From contig NZ_JAPZSC010000018.1 of the NCBI RefSeq assembly GCF_027531545.1, positions 1 to 64,000 on the forward strand: a DNA stretch of 64,000 nt, written 5' to 3'. Within the stretch, counting starts at the first letter, position 1. Every line of letters begins with the position of its first letter. Both the position numbers and the translations under genes were made by a program. The notes beneath the pieces were generated by a model. The model was not told where the DNA came from and searched no databases. It saw only the letters and a list, made by a program, of their open reading frames with translations. Shown here one piece after another: positions 28,864 to 36,464 of the stretch. This DNA is from Silanimonas sp. GTDB lineage: Bacteria; Pseudomonadota; Gammaproteobacteria; Xanthomonadales; Xanthomonadaceae.

Positions 28864-28882
28864 GTTTCGAAGACTCGATGAG

Positions 28883-29827
28883 TCACTCGGAAAGAAACGA
28901 CAGGTCGGAACACTCCGCCACGCTGGCGGCCATAGGGTTCTCGGCCATGCATTGGGCATGACACTTCTCGGCAGCGGCACCTGCTCCACATTTTTGTTGG
29001 CATGCGAGAGAAAAGACACGAGCGGAGATTGACCAAGCCCCTCCCCGACCAAACGCCAGGCGGAGCGGCTCAACGTCAACGCCACCCGCCTGACGTGCCA
29101 TGGCCCGATTTACCTGCTCCTCGCGCTCGCTAGTCTCGCGAATGATTGCTCTGTGGTGTTCCACGCGATCGATCAGCACGCGCCGCCTTGCCTTGTCCTG
29201 CCCCACGCTGGCCTCGGCATCAAGGTTCTCAAGGACCTCTTCTGAGTGATCACGCTGATCTCGGAAGACGCCGACACAGAAAGCTGCCTTCAGCTCGACA
29301 GGCGACGGCCCGCTGAGCAAACGTTGAGCCCCTGTCGCAGACTCCGCTGCGGACGCTTCTCGGCCCGCGCGGAACTGCTCGATCAGTGGGCCGATCTCGG
29401 AAAGGTTTCCTTGAATGAAGTCGACGCAATCTGCCGTCACATTTTCCCATTGCTGTGCACTCGCTTCGTCGTCTCTTGCAAGGCCACCCTCAGTGTCGAT
29501 GCCGAATCCCGCGGCCATCCTTTGGTTCTTGGGATTTTCGCGAATCGCCAAAGGAGCGACGGGTAGGTACGTCCGAATCACTTCGACGCCCCATTCTCCA
29601 GCATGCGCCGTGCGCGCTCCCCACGACCGCGAGGCCATGGTGAGCGCCAGCTCTGTCACTTCATGCTCATTCTTCTCATCGCCACTGGCGCCGCTTGCCA
29701 GAAGCGAATAAATGATGCTGCACGTCATCGCCTCCTTTGCGCGATCTGACAATTCTTCAGGCGTAGATGACGAGGCGTGTCCGTAGCCGACAACAAAGAG
29801 AAGCGCGAGCGGAAGATAGCGAAACAT
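28883..29827 (-). CDS. Secreted hypothetical protein between methyltransferase repeats
   Basis: A 314-residue protein with an N-terminal signal peptide (MFRYLPLALLFVVGYGHA) and no recognised domain. The mature part is mostly helical and polar. Scattered cysteines are grouped near the C-terminus (SLACQQKCGAGA, KCHAQCMAEN), which suggests disulfides in the periplasm. Codon use is less GC-biased than its neighbours. It is complete, but it sits in the segment inserted between a full and a partial methyltransferase copy. Its stop lies 20 bp before the junction at 28863. Function is unknown. Confidence 0.7.
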   Translation of the reverse strand: MFRYLPLALLFVVGYGHASSSTPEELSDRAKEAMTCSIIYSLLASGASGDEKNEHEVTELALTMASRSWGARTAHAGEWGVEVIRTYLPVAPLAIRENPKNQRMAAGFGIDTEGGLARDDEASAQQWENVTADCVDFIQGNLSEIGPLIEQFRAGREASAAESATGAQRLLSGPSPVELKAAFCVGVFRDQRDHSEEVLENLDAEASVGQDKARRRVLIDRVEHHRAIIRETSEREEQVNRAMARQAGGVDVEPLRLAFGRGGAWSISARVFSLACQQKCGAGAAAEKCHAQCMAENPMAASVAECSDLSFLSE

Positions 29828-29879
29828 GGCTTGATGGCGTCGAGGTTCGAAAGAGGATTAGTGGTTTTGATGGAATGCC

Positions 29880-30557
29880 TTACCGCTTCGTGCAGATCGG
29901 CACCACGATCGTCTTGTCCTTCCAGTACAGGCACTCCTCCGGCGTATCCACCCCGCACACCTCCGCGACCACGTCGGCGAACCCCGCATCCGCCAGTGCC
30001 TGGCGGTGCCGCGGCGAGAAGTCGCGCACTTCGTCGGAGAGGTAGGTGAACACGCCGCCGGGCTTGAGCAGGCGATGTGCCTCGGCGAAGAAGAACCAGT
30101 GCGCGGCCACCTCCTCGCCCTGCGTCGGGTAGGTGTCGAAGAGGATGCCGTCGAAGCTAGCGGGTTCCAGCTGCGCCACCACGTCCTGCCAGAAGCCGAA
30201 CATCGGCGTGACGCTGGGGTGTGTGGCCGCAAAGGACTGCAAGCGCTCGAACACGCCGGCATTGGCCTCGATGATCACGTGCTCGCGCAGCGGGTGGGCC
30301 TGCACGTGGCCGGCCGAGATGCCCATGCCGAAGCCCAGCTCCAACACGCGTCCACCGCCGCGCGTGGCCACGTCGGCCAGGGCCTTCATGTAGTTGTCTT
30401 CCCAGTCCTCCATCACCGGGTGGCCGGCGATGGTGAGCTTGCCGTCCTTGTACACGGCGGGCTCGTCGCGCCATTGCTCGCGCTTCTCGGGGAAGCCGAT
30501 GTCGAGCATGGTCTGGTAGTGCGGGTTTTCGCCGACGGCGTCCTGGGGCTTGATCAT
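29880..30557 (-). CDS. GAMT-like SAM-dependent methyltransferase
   Basis: A 225-residue class I methyltransferase. The SAM-binding motif is RVLELGFGMGISAGHVQ, followed by the motif II acidic residue in VIIEANAGVF and the post-motif FDGILFDTYP; LLKPGGVFTYLSDE is also typical. The pattern FDGILFDTYP and HRLLKPGGV matches guanidinoacetate N-methyltransferase-type enzymes, though the substrate here could differ. It is cytoplasmic. The gene follows the MFS transporter by 25 bp and is probably the last gene of the cyclase-like/sensor operon. The duplicated 3' end lies 1.5 kb downstream. Confidence 0.9.
   Translation of the reverse strand: MIKPQDAVGENPHYQTMLDIGFPEKREQWRDEPAVYKDGKLTIAGHPVMEDWEDNYMKALADVATRGGGRVLELGFGMGISAGHVQAHPLREHVIIEANAGVFERLQSFAATHPSVTPMFGFWQDVVAQLEPASFDGILFDTYPTQGEEVAAHWFFFAEAHRLLKPGGVFTYLSDEVRDFSPRHRQALADAGFADVVAEVCGVDTPEECLYWKDKTIVVPICTKR
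29884..30324. repeat. Direct repeat, copy 2 (441 bp, methyltransferase 3' end)
   Basis: This copy is the 3' part of the intact methyltransferase gene. The right boundary is just after GAGATGCCC in both copies; the left boundary is CGCTTCGTGCAG. Confidence 0.85.
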
Positions 30558-30582
30558 GGCGTTCTCATCGGCGGTGGTTGGG

Positions 30583-31815
30583 TCAGCGGATCGGGTAGCG
30601 CGTGAGCGCGAAGGTGAAGTACAGGACGCAGGCGAACATCAGCACATAGGGCAGGCCGTCGACCTGGAAGGCCTGCATCGCGAGGCCGATGGCGATCATT
30701 CCAACAGTCCCGCCCACCGCCTCCATGATCGAGGCCATGCCGTTGGCGGCCACCTGCGCGTCGCCTTCGAAGCGCTCGGCCACCACGGCGAGGCAGATGG
30801 AATACAGGCCGCCCATCACGCCGCCCCACACGAACAGCAGGCCGCGCGCCAGCCACAGGTCGTAGATGGCCATGGGCAAGCCCACGGCGGCCACCAGCGA
30901 GAGCAGCACGAGGGCCATCATCACGTAGCGGCGGTCGAAGTGGTCCGACACCCAGGCCACCGGCATCTCCAGCGCGATGGCGCCGAGCATGAAGGCGGAG
31001 AGCAGCAATGCGGCCTGCTCGAAGGCGAGGCCGTTGTTCATGCCGTAGAGAGTGATGAAGCCCTGCAAGCCGAGGATGGTGGCGCCGGTGAGGGCCAGCG
31101 CGAACATCACCGCCGGCGCTTGTCGCAGCGTGTCGAGCAGGCGGCCTTGTCGCGGCCGCTTGAAGCGCGGCGCCAGCACGCGGCCGGCGAGTAGCGGCAG
31201 CGCGGCCAGCGTGCTGAGTATCGCGCTCAGCAGCAGGGCGATTCGCGTGGTCTCGGTCACCAGCGCATCGGGCTGCAGCGCGAGGTGGGTTTCGGCCAAG
31301 GCGTCCAAGGCGGTGAGCGTCGGCGCGAGCAAGGACGTGACGTGCTCCAACTGCCCCACCAGCACCGGGCCCAGCGCCAGGCCCACCGAGATGGCCGTGC
31401 CGTACAGCGCGATGGAGAGGCCGCGCGCGCGTTCGAAAGGAATGCTGTTGATCCAGGTCTGCAGCAGGGTGCCGAACAGCACGTTGCCGAGGCCGTGCAG
31501 CGCAACCAGCGCCAGCCAGTGCGGCACGTCGACCACGAAGCTCAGCAGCAGCAGGGCCGGCAGGCGGATGGCGGTGGAGACCAGCAGCCACGAGTACAGG
31601 CTGGCGAGGCCGAGCATGCGGCCGAGCGCGCCGCTCACCAGGAACACCGAGACGAACTCGATGGCCATCACCGCGCCGATCACGCCCTTGTCGACGCCGT
31701 AGCTCTCCAGCGCCGTCGGGAAGATCACCGCATTGATGCCCACCGAGACGGCCTGCACGAAGCTGGCCAGCACGATCAACAGGGCCGCGGCGCCGGCGCG
31801 CCCGCTGGCGCTCAT
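30583..31815 (-). CDS. MFS transporter
   Basis: A 410-residue major facilitator superfamily protein with about 12 hydrophobic segments, N- and C-halves separated by a cytoplasmic loop (about 205-220). Segments such as YSWLLVSTAIRLPALLLLSF are typical; no specific drug or sugar signature is clear. The substrate is unknown. Its ATG overlaps the sensor stop by 4 bp and the methyltransferase follows 25 bp later, so these genes are probably one operon with the cyclase-like protein. Confidence 0.9.
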   Translation of the reverse strand: MSASGRAGAAALLIVLASFVQAVSVGINAVIFPTALESYGVDKGVIGAVMAIEFVSVFLVSGALGRMLGLASLYSWLLVSTAIRLPALLLLSFVVDVPHWLALVALHGLGNVLFGTLLQTWINSIPFERARGLSIALYGTAISVGLALGPVLVGQLEHVTSLLAPTLTALDALAETHLALQPDALVTETTRIALLLSAILSTLAALPLLAGRVLAPRFKRPRQGRLLDTLRQAPAVMFALALTGATILGLQGFITLYGMNNGLAFEQAALLLSAFMLGAIALEMPVAWVSDHFDRRYVMMALVLLSLVAAVGLPMAIYDLWLARGLLFVWGGVMGGLYSICLAVVAERFEGDAQVAANGMASIMEAVGGTVGMIAIGLAMQAFQVDGLPYVLMFACVLYFTFALTRYPIR

Positions 31816-32660
31816 GCCGGCGGCCTACCGCCCGCGTCGTCGTCGAGCCGCGCCTGCACGCCCTGCAGGTCCTCGAACAGCGCGTTGCGGCGGTGGTGCA
31901 GCACGAGGATGAAGCGGCGCAGGAACCACACCGTCGAGCCCATCAGGAAGGCGATGAAGAAGGCGGTGACCAGCGCGCGCCGCGTGGCGCGGCCGATGGG
32001 TTCGAGGCGGGCGAGGTAATCCGACACCTCGAGATCAAGGCCGAGCACGCCAATGGCCGTGCCGTTCGCATCGCGCAGCGGCACGTAGGCGCTGACGAAG
32101 GTGCCCCACTCGTCGGTGTAGGGCTCGGCGCTGGCGCGGGTTTCGCCGGTGCGCAGGGCCTCGACCATCTCGGCGGGCGGGTTGTCGTAGGCGGACAGCA
32201 AGGCCACGCGCGTGTCTTCCTCGTCCGCGAGCGGCGGCAGGGTGGCATCGAGCACGAAGCGCACGGTGTCGCCGTCGAGCACCGCGGTGTAGAGGAAGGC
32301 GATCTGCGGGTCGGCCTGCTTGGCGCGGATGAGCTGCTGCTCGGCGGCGATGAAGCCAGCGGTGCTTTCGAGATCGGGCGCGTTGAAGCCGCGATGCTTT
32401 TCGACATCCACCAGCGTCGACAGCACGTTGGCGGTGCGCAGCAGGCCCTGGCGGATCTCCTGCTTCTGCGCATCGAGCGCGCGCAGGTGGATGAAGCTGA
32501 CGGTGATGAAGGTGGCGGCCATCACCGCCACGAAAACGACCACCGCCTCCAGCAGCGGGCGGATGCGATAGCGGCCGGGCGCGTGCTTGGCGAGCAGGGA
32601 CGCGAGTTCGGCGCGATCGAGGGCGGGGGCGGCGCGGTTGGAAGGATCAGCCACGCTCAA
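31812..32660 (-). CDS. Free-standing two-helix membrane sensor protein
   Basis: A 282-residue protein with TM1 (about 34-58), an extracytoplasmic domain (about 60-215), TM2 (about 220-243) and a short cytoplasmic helix. The extracytoplasmic domain is homologous to that of the SpoIIE phosphatase at 21073-22917: QIAF/EVAF, VRFVLDAT/LHFVLDGS, DNPPAEM/ENPPADL and PYTDEWGTFVSAY/PYTDEWGSFISAF align. No effector domain follows TM2, so it may act on the overlapping cyclase-like protein. The start is TTG 32660, overlapping that gene's stop; GTG 32654 is an alternative. Confidence 0.8.
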   Translation of the reverse strand: MSVADPSNRAAPALDRAELASLLAKHAPGRYRIRPLLEAVVVFVAVMAATFITVSFIHLRALDAQKQEIRQGLLRTANVLSTLVDVEKHRGFNAPDLESTAGFIAAEQQLIRAKQADPQIAFLYTAVLDGDTVRFVLDATLPPLADEEDTRVALLSAYDNPPAEMVEALRTGETRASAEPYTDEWGTFVSAYVPLRDANGTAIGVLGLDLEVSDYLARLEPIGRATRRALVTAFFIAFLMGSTVWFLRRFILVLHHRRNALFEDLQGVQARLDDDAGGRPPA

Positions 32661-33418
32661 GCGCCCGCTTCGTCGGGCAGGCTCACGCGCGGCGGCGCCT
32701 GCGCGGCCACCGGGCCGAGGTCGGCGAGGAACTCGTCGACGTGCGCGTTCATCTGCGCGGCCGTCACGGCCAGCCCGCGCGGCGCGCGGTCGTGCCGCAG
32801 CAGGAAGAGCGGCAGCGCACGGCCGTCGAGCACGCCCTTCAGCACGCCGAGGCCCAGCCAGCGCACGGCATCGGTCTCGCCGAGTTCCAGCATCAACAGG
32901 GCCAGCGGGTAGGACAGCGCAACTTCCGCGCCTTCGGCATGGCTGCCGAGGCGGAAGCCGAAATCGATGTCGGGGCCGAGCACGTCGACGTACACGCCGC
33001 CTTCGGGGCCGCCGGACATCTCGGGGATCTCAACCTTCATGTTGCGGCCGGAGACATCGGCGCTCCAGGCGATGCCGCGCAACTTGAGGCCGTAGTCGGC
33101 GTGCAGGGTGGCGCTGTAGCGCGCCACCGCGGCGGCGAAGCCTTTCAGCACGCGCTGCGCGTCCTGCCGCGTGCGCGGCGCGGCGACGAAGACGATCTCG
33201 TCGCCGATCACCTTCCAAACACCGAAGGGAACGAGATCGTCGGCCTCGGCGAAGGCCATGCCGATCTCGCCGGTGAACACCAGCGGGAATTCTCGGAACA
33301 GCCGGGCGAAGGGCGGGATCCAGCCGGAATCGGCCGCATGCGCCTGCTTGAAGGGCGTCGAGCCGACGACGTCGACCGACAGGAACAGCAGCGTGCCATC
33401 GACACTGGAAAGCAGCAT
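32657..33418 (-). CDS. Class III nucleotidyl cyclase-like protein
   Basis: A 253-residue cytoplasmic protein whose N-terminal about 190 residues align with class III adenylate/guanylate cyclase domains. The two metal-binding aspartates are kept: Asp16 in LSVDVVGST and Asp73 in KVIGDEIVF. The transition-state Asn/Arg pair appears as GPDIDFGFRLG, with Arg156 conserved but Asp152 in place of the usual Asn. Whether it cyclises nucleotides or only binds them cannot be decided from sequence. No RBS consensus is clear. Its stop overlaps the sensor gene start, suggesting the two form a split sensor-cyclase. Confidence 0.8.
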   Translation of the reverse strand: MLLSSVDGTLLFLSVDVVGSTPFKQAHAADSGWIPPFARLFREFPLVFTGEIGMAFAEADDLVPFGVWKVIGDEIVFVAAPRTRQDAQRVLKGFAAAVARYSATLHADYGLKLRGIAWSADVSGRNMKVEIPEMSGGPEGGVYVDVLGPDIDFGFRLGSHAEGAEVALSYPLALLMLELGETDAVRWLGLGVLKGVLDGRALPLFLLRHDRAPRGLAVTAAQMNAHVDEFLADLGPVAAQAPPRVSLPDEAGA

Positions 33419-33495
33419 GGGGAACCCCGCGCGGAACGGTGCAACAGGTAGGGTACACGGGCCCCGAATGCCCGGGGCCTACCGAGGAACCCCAC

Positions 33496-33828
33496 ATGCG
33501 CCTTGCCCGCCCCACCTCCCTGCTCATCGCTCTGCTTGGCCTCGCTCTCGCCGGCAGCGTGGCGGCCGAGGACCTCGATTTCGAACTGACCAACGCGACC
33601 TCTGGCGTGATCACGGAGTTCTACGCTTCGCCGGCCGACGTGGACGAGTGGGAGGAGGACATCCTCGGCGCCGATGTGCTCGGTGCGGGCGAGAGCGTCA
33701 GCATCACCATCGCTGACGGCCGCACGCAGTGCGAGTACGACATGAAGTTCGTCTTCGACGACGGCAGCGAAACCACGGTGGACGCCGAGGACCTCTGCGA
33801 GACCGGCAGCTTCACCATTACCGAGTAA
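33496..33828 (+). CDS. Small secreted acidic protein
   Basis: A 110-residue protein with a clear signal peptide (LLIALLGLALAGSVAAE) and an acidic mature part of about 88 residues that looks like a small beta-sandwich. Two cysteines (TQCEYD and EDLCET) could form a disulfide. Similar short Xanthomonad proteins exist; some carry misleading names in databases, and no function is known to me. ATG 33496 follows GAGGAA. It is divergent from the cyclase-like gene (78-bp gap). Confidence 0.75.
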   Translation: MRLARPTSLLIALLGLALAGSVAAEDLDFELTNATSGVITEFYASPADVDEWEEDILGADVLGAGESVSITIADGRTQCEYDMKFVFDDGSETTVDAEDLCETGSFTITE

Positions 33829-33913
33829 GCCGCCGGGCCGAGGCGGGGCGCGGCAACGCTGCGTTCCCGCCCCGCGCTCGCCGTCGGTGCGGGACGGGGC
33901 ACAGGCTGACTCC

Positions 33914-34697
33914 ATGCCCACACCCCTGCCCACCCTCTTCCTCTCGCACGGTGCGCCGACCTTCGCGCTCGAACCCGGCGCCGCCGGCGCGGCCCTGCGC
34001 GGATTCGCGGAAGGCCTGCCCACGCCACGCGCGGTGCTCCTGCTCTCGCCGCACTGGATGACGCGCGGCCTGTCGCTCACCGGCGCAAGCGCACCGCGGA
34101 CGATCCACGATTTCGGCGGCTTCCCCGCGCCGCTTTACGCCCTGCAGTACCCCGCGCCGGGCGATCCGGCGCTGGCCGCCCGTGCGCAGGCCCTGCTGGC
34201 CGCACAAGGCTTGGTCGCGACGATCGACCCGCAACACGGCTTCGACCACGGCGCCTGGGTGCCGATGATGCATCTCTACCCGCAGGCCGACGTGCCTATG
34301 GTGCAGCTCTCGATGCCGGCCGACCTCGATGCGCACACGGCCGCCGCACTCGGCGCAGCGCTTCGCCCACTGCGCGACGACGGCGTGCTGGTGATCGGCT
34401 CGGGCAGCCTGACGCAAAACCTGTACGAACTCGACACTGCGGCCGGCGAACGCCCCTCGCCCGAAGCGCAGGCCTTCGTTGAATCGGTGAGTGGCGATCT
34501 GGCCCGCGGCCTCGGGGCCGAAGCGTTCGCGGAACGGTTGATGGCCACGCCGGGCCTCGCCCGCGTTCATCCCACCGTCGAACACCTGTTGCCCCTGCCC
34601 TTCGCGCGCGGCGGCGGGCGAGACGGCCTCAGCGGAACGGCTGGAGGGCGGATATCGCTACGGCGTGCTGTCGATGCACGCCTTCGTGTTCGCTTAA
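33914..34697 (+). CDS. ygiD: 4,5-DOPA dioxygenase extradiol-like protein, frameshifted near the 3' end
   Basis: A LigB-superfamily protein like YgiD. Candidate metal-binding histidines lie in LSHGAPTF, SPHWMT and HGFDHGAWVP; HPTVEHLLPL follows near residue 220. Family members are about 260 residues long. Here the frame shifts by one base in the GGC/GGG-rich stretch near 34606-34620. After the shift another frame restores the family ending YRYGVLSMHAF and stops at TAA 34695-34697. Without correction the frame runs on to 34966 with an unrelated tail. The shift is either a real mutation, which would damage the end of the protein, or a sequencing error. Confidence 0.8.
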
Positions 34698-34702
34698 GGA
34701 AG

Positions 34703-34735
34703 TGGCGCGCCCGGAGGGATTTGGCTTCGGAAGCC
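34703..34735 (-). pseudogene. tRNA-Arg(CCG) fragment: anticodon arm and 3' end
   Basis: On the minus strand this reads GGCTTCCGAAGCC (anticodon stem-loop), then AAATCCCTC and the acceptor CGGGCGC with GCCA. The variable loop and half of the T-arm are missing. Its acceptor strand pairs with the 5' acceptor of the fragment at 37335-37376 (GCGCCCG) but not with the intact tRNA (GCGCCTG). It is therefore probably the 3' part of a tRNA gene broken by the insertion. Confidence 0.75.
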
Positions 34736-34920
34736 TCGGAAGTTCAACGATGGCAAGAGGTTGCAGTATGCCCAGATCGACGCAACACGCGGTCTGAAGC
34801 CTCGGGAGCGCAGGGCATTCCCCGACGCCAATGCCCTTTGGACTCGACTTGCACCCTACGGCGAGCGGCACTCAGGCCCATCAAGGTGAGTACTGGCGGT
34901 GTTCCGCAGCAATGGACCGC

Positions 34921-34979
34921 TGTTACAAAGTCGATTTCTTTATTGACATTGATATCGGATATGTAACAACCTCGTCACC
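34921..34979 (+). promoter_or_regulatory. AT-rich operator/promoter region of the abiE pair
   Basis: This stretch just before the AbiEi start is strikingly AT-rich. It has TGTTAC (34921-34926) and GTAACA (34963-34968) as an inverted repeat, a TTGACA at 34943-34948 and GATATC. AbiEi antitoxins commonly bind inverted repeats at their own promoter. The exact -10 could not be matched. Confidence 0.5.
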
Positions 34980-35576
34980 ATGAAATTCCATGCTCCCGCC
35001 CGACATCTGCTGGAGAAGCAGGGCTGCGCTCGCGCCCGCGATCTGCGCGCGGCCGGGCTGGAAGCGGCCCAGATTGCCCGGCTCGTCCAGCGCGGCGAGT
35101 TGATTCAGCTGGCGCGAGGGCTCTATGCCCTCCCGCATCGTTCGCCCTCTCAGGACGAAGCTCTGGTGGTGGTCGCGCAGCGCAAGCCGGAAGGCTTCTT
35201 CTGCCTGCTGACCGCGCTGCGATTCCATGGCCTCACCACACAGGCGCCTGGGGCGGTATGGCTGGGACTGGGGCCCGGGCAACACGCGCCCAAGCTCGAC
35301 TGGCCATCCCTTCGTGTCGTGCGCTACTCCGGTGCGGGACTCACCGCAGGAATCGAAACACACGTTCGAGACGGCATTCCGCTTCGAGTGACCAGCGTCG
35401 CGAGGACGGTCGTCGATGGCTTTAAGTTCCGGAACAAGATCGGCCTCGATGTCGCGCTGGAGGCACTGGCGCAAGCGCGCCGCGAACGCCGCGCCGACAA
35501 TGACACGATCTGGCAGCTGGCGACGGCGCTGCGGATGGCGAACGTCATGCGGCCGTATCTGGAGGCCGTGTCGTGA
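34980..35576 (+). CDS. AbiEi-family antitoxin
   Basis: A 198-residue type IV antitoxin/transcriptional repressor of the AbiEi family. The N-terminal winged-helix region (ARHLLEKQGCARARDLRAAGLEAAQIARLVQRGEL, then LARGLYALP) and the later segment VTSVARTVVDGFKFRNKIGLDVALEAL are characteristic. Family members both counteract the toxin and autorepress the operon by binding repeats upstream; such repeats are present at 34921-34968. Its stop overlaps the AbiEii start by 4 bp. The gene is within the tRNA-bounded insert. Confidence 0.92.
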   Translation: MKFHAPARHLLEKQGCARARDLRAAGLEAAQIARLVQRGELIQLARGLYALPHRSPSQDEALVVVAQRKPEGFFCLLTALRFHGLTTQAPGAVWLGLGPGQHAPKLDWPSLRVVRYSGAGLTAGIETHVRDGIPLRVTSVARTVVDGFKFRNKIGLDVALEALAQARRERRADNDTIWQLATALRMANVMRPYLEAVS

Positions 35577-36436
35577 GTGCACCAACGTCCGCTCGCATCG
35601 ACTCGATCCGGCAGCGTCTGCTCAACATCGCGAAACAGAACGACGAGGAGTTCCAACTCACGCTGGATCGCTACGCCGTCGAGCGTCTCCTGTACCGCCT
35701 GTCGATATCGCCCTATCGCGATGACTTCGTCCTGAAAGGCGCCCTGCTCTTCCGCCACTGGTTGGACCAATCGCATCGGCCCACGCGTGATGCCGACTTT
35801 CTCGGATTCGGGACGCCCGATCCAGGGCGAATCGCCACCGTGGTCCAAGCGCTCTGCGAGGCCGACGTCGATGACGGACTGATCTTCGACCTGTCGCGGA
35901 TGAGCGTCGATGCCATCCGCGAAACCGCGCGCTATGACGGACTGCGCGTCCAACTCAAGGCACGGCTCGGCACCGCGACCTGCGTCATCCAGTGGGATAT
36001 CGGATTCGGGGATGCCATCACGCCCGAGCCGGAGGAAGTGCGGTTCGACACGATGCTGGAGGATGTTCCCTCGCCGGTGCTTCGGATCTACCCGCGCGAA
36101 ACCGCCTTCGCGGAAAAACTCGAGGCCATCGTGGTGCTGGGCATGGGCAACAGCCGGATGAAGGACTACTTCGACCTGCTGAGCCTGATCCGCGAAGCGC
36201 GCATGGCGCCGACGTCACTCGCTCAGGCCATCACGGCAACCTTCGCGCGACGGGCAACCCCGTTGCCGGCCGAACTGCCGATCGGACTGACCACCACCTT
36301 CGCTCTCGACAAGACGAAGCGCCTGCAGTGGCGAGCCTTCCTCGATCGGAGTCGACTCGAGGCCCCGGCACTGGAGGAGACCGTCGCAGAGATCGCAGCG
36401 GTCGTCCGCCGTGTTTTAGAAGAAGCGAGGCGCTGA
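35573..36436 (+). CDS. AbiEii/AbiGii-family toxin (nucleotidyltransferase)
   Basis: A 287-residue toxin with the AbiEii nucleotidyltransferase motifs: KGALLFRHW, RPTRDADFLG (DxD metal site), VIQWDIGFGD and FAEKLEAIV with a later RMKDYFDLLSLI. AbiEii toxins transfer nucleotides onto tRNA or other targets and cause reversible growth arrest; they can contribute to phage defence. The GTG start overlaps the antitoxin stop and follows GGAGG. The motifs are intact. Together with the antitoxin it forms a complete pair. Confidence 0.92.
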   Translation: MSAPTSARIDSIRQRLLNIAKQNDEEFQLTLDRYAVERLLYRLSISPYRDDFVLKGALLFRHWLDQSHRPTRDADFLGFGTPDPGRIATVVQALCEADVDDGLIFDLSRMSVDAIRETARYDGLRVQLKARLGTATCVIQWDIGFGDAITPEPEEVRFDTMLEDVPSPVLRIYPRETAFAEKLEAIVVLGMGNSRMKDYFDLLSLIREARMAPTSLAQAITATFARRATPLPAELPIGLTTTFALDKTKRLQWRAFLDRSRLEAPALEETVAEIAAVVRRVLEEARR

Positions 36437-36464
36437 AGGCGAGTCCGCCGTACAGGCGGCGAGG

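Noticed and set aside
28419-29036. A longer reading frame joining unrelated sequence to the methyltransferase fragment
   Set aside because: The first part is antisense to the secreted protein gene. The join is a product of the repeat boundary at 28863, not a fused gene.
33840-33882. Hairpin with GCGGGGCG arms after the small secreted protein gene
   Set aside because: There is no T-run, so terminator function cannot be supported.
34703-34735. Functional tRNA at the left fragment
   Set aside because: It lacks the 5' half and most of the T-arm, so it cannot fold as a tRNA.
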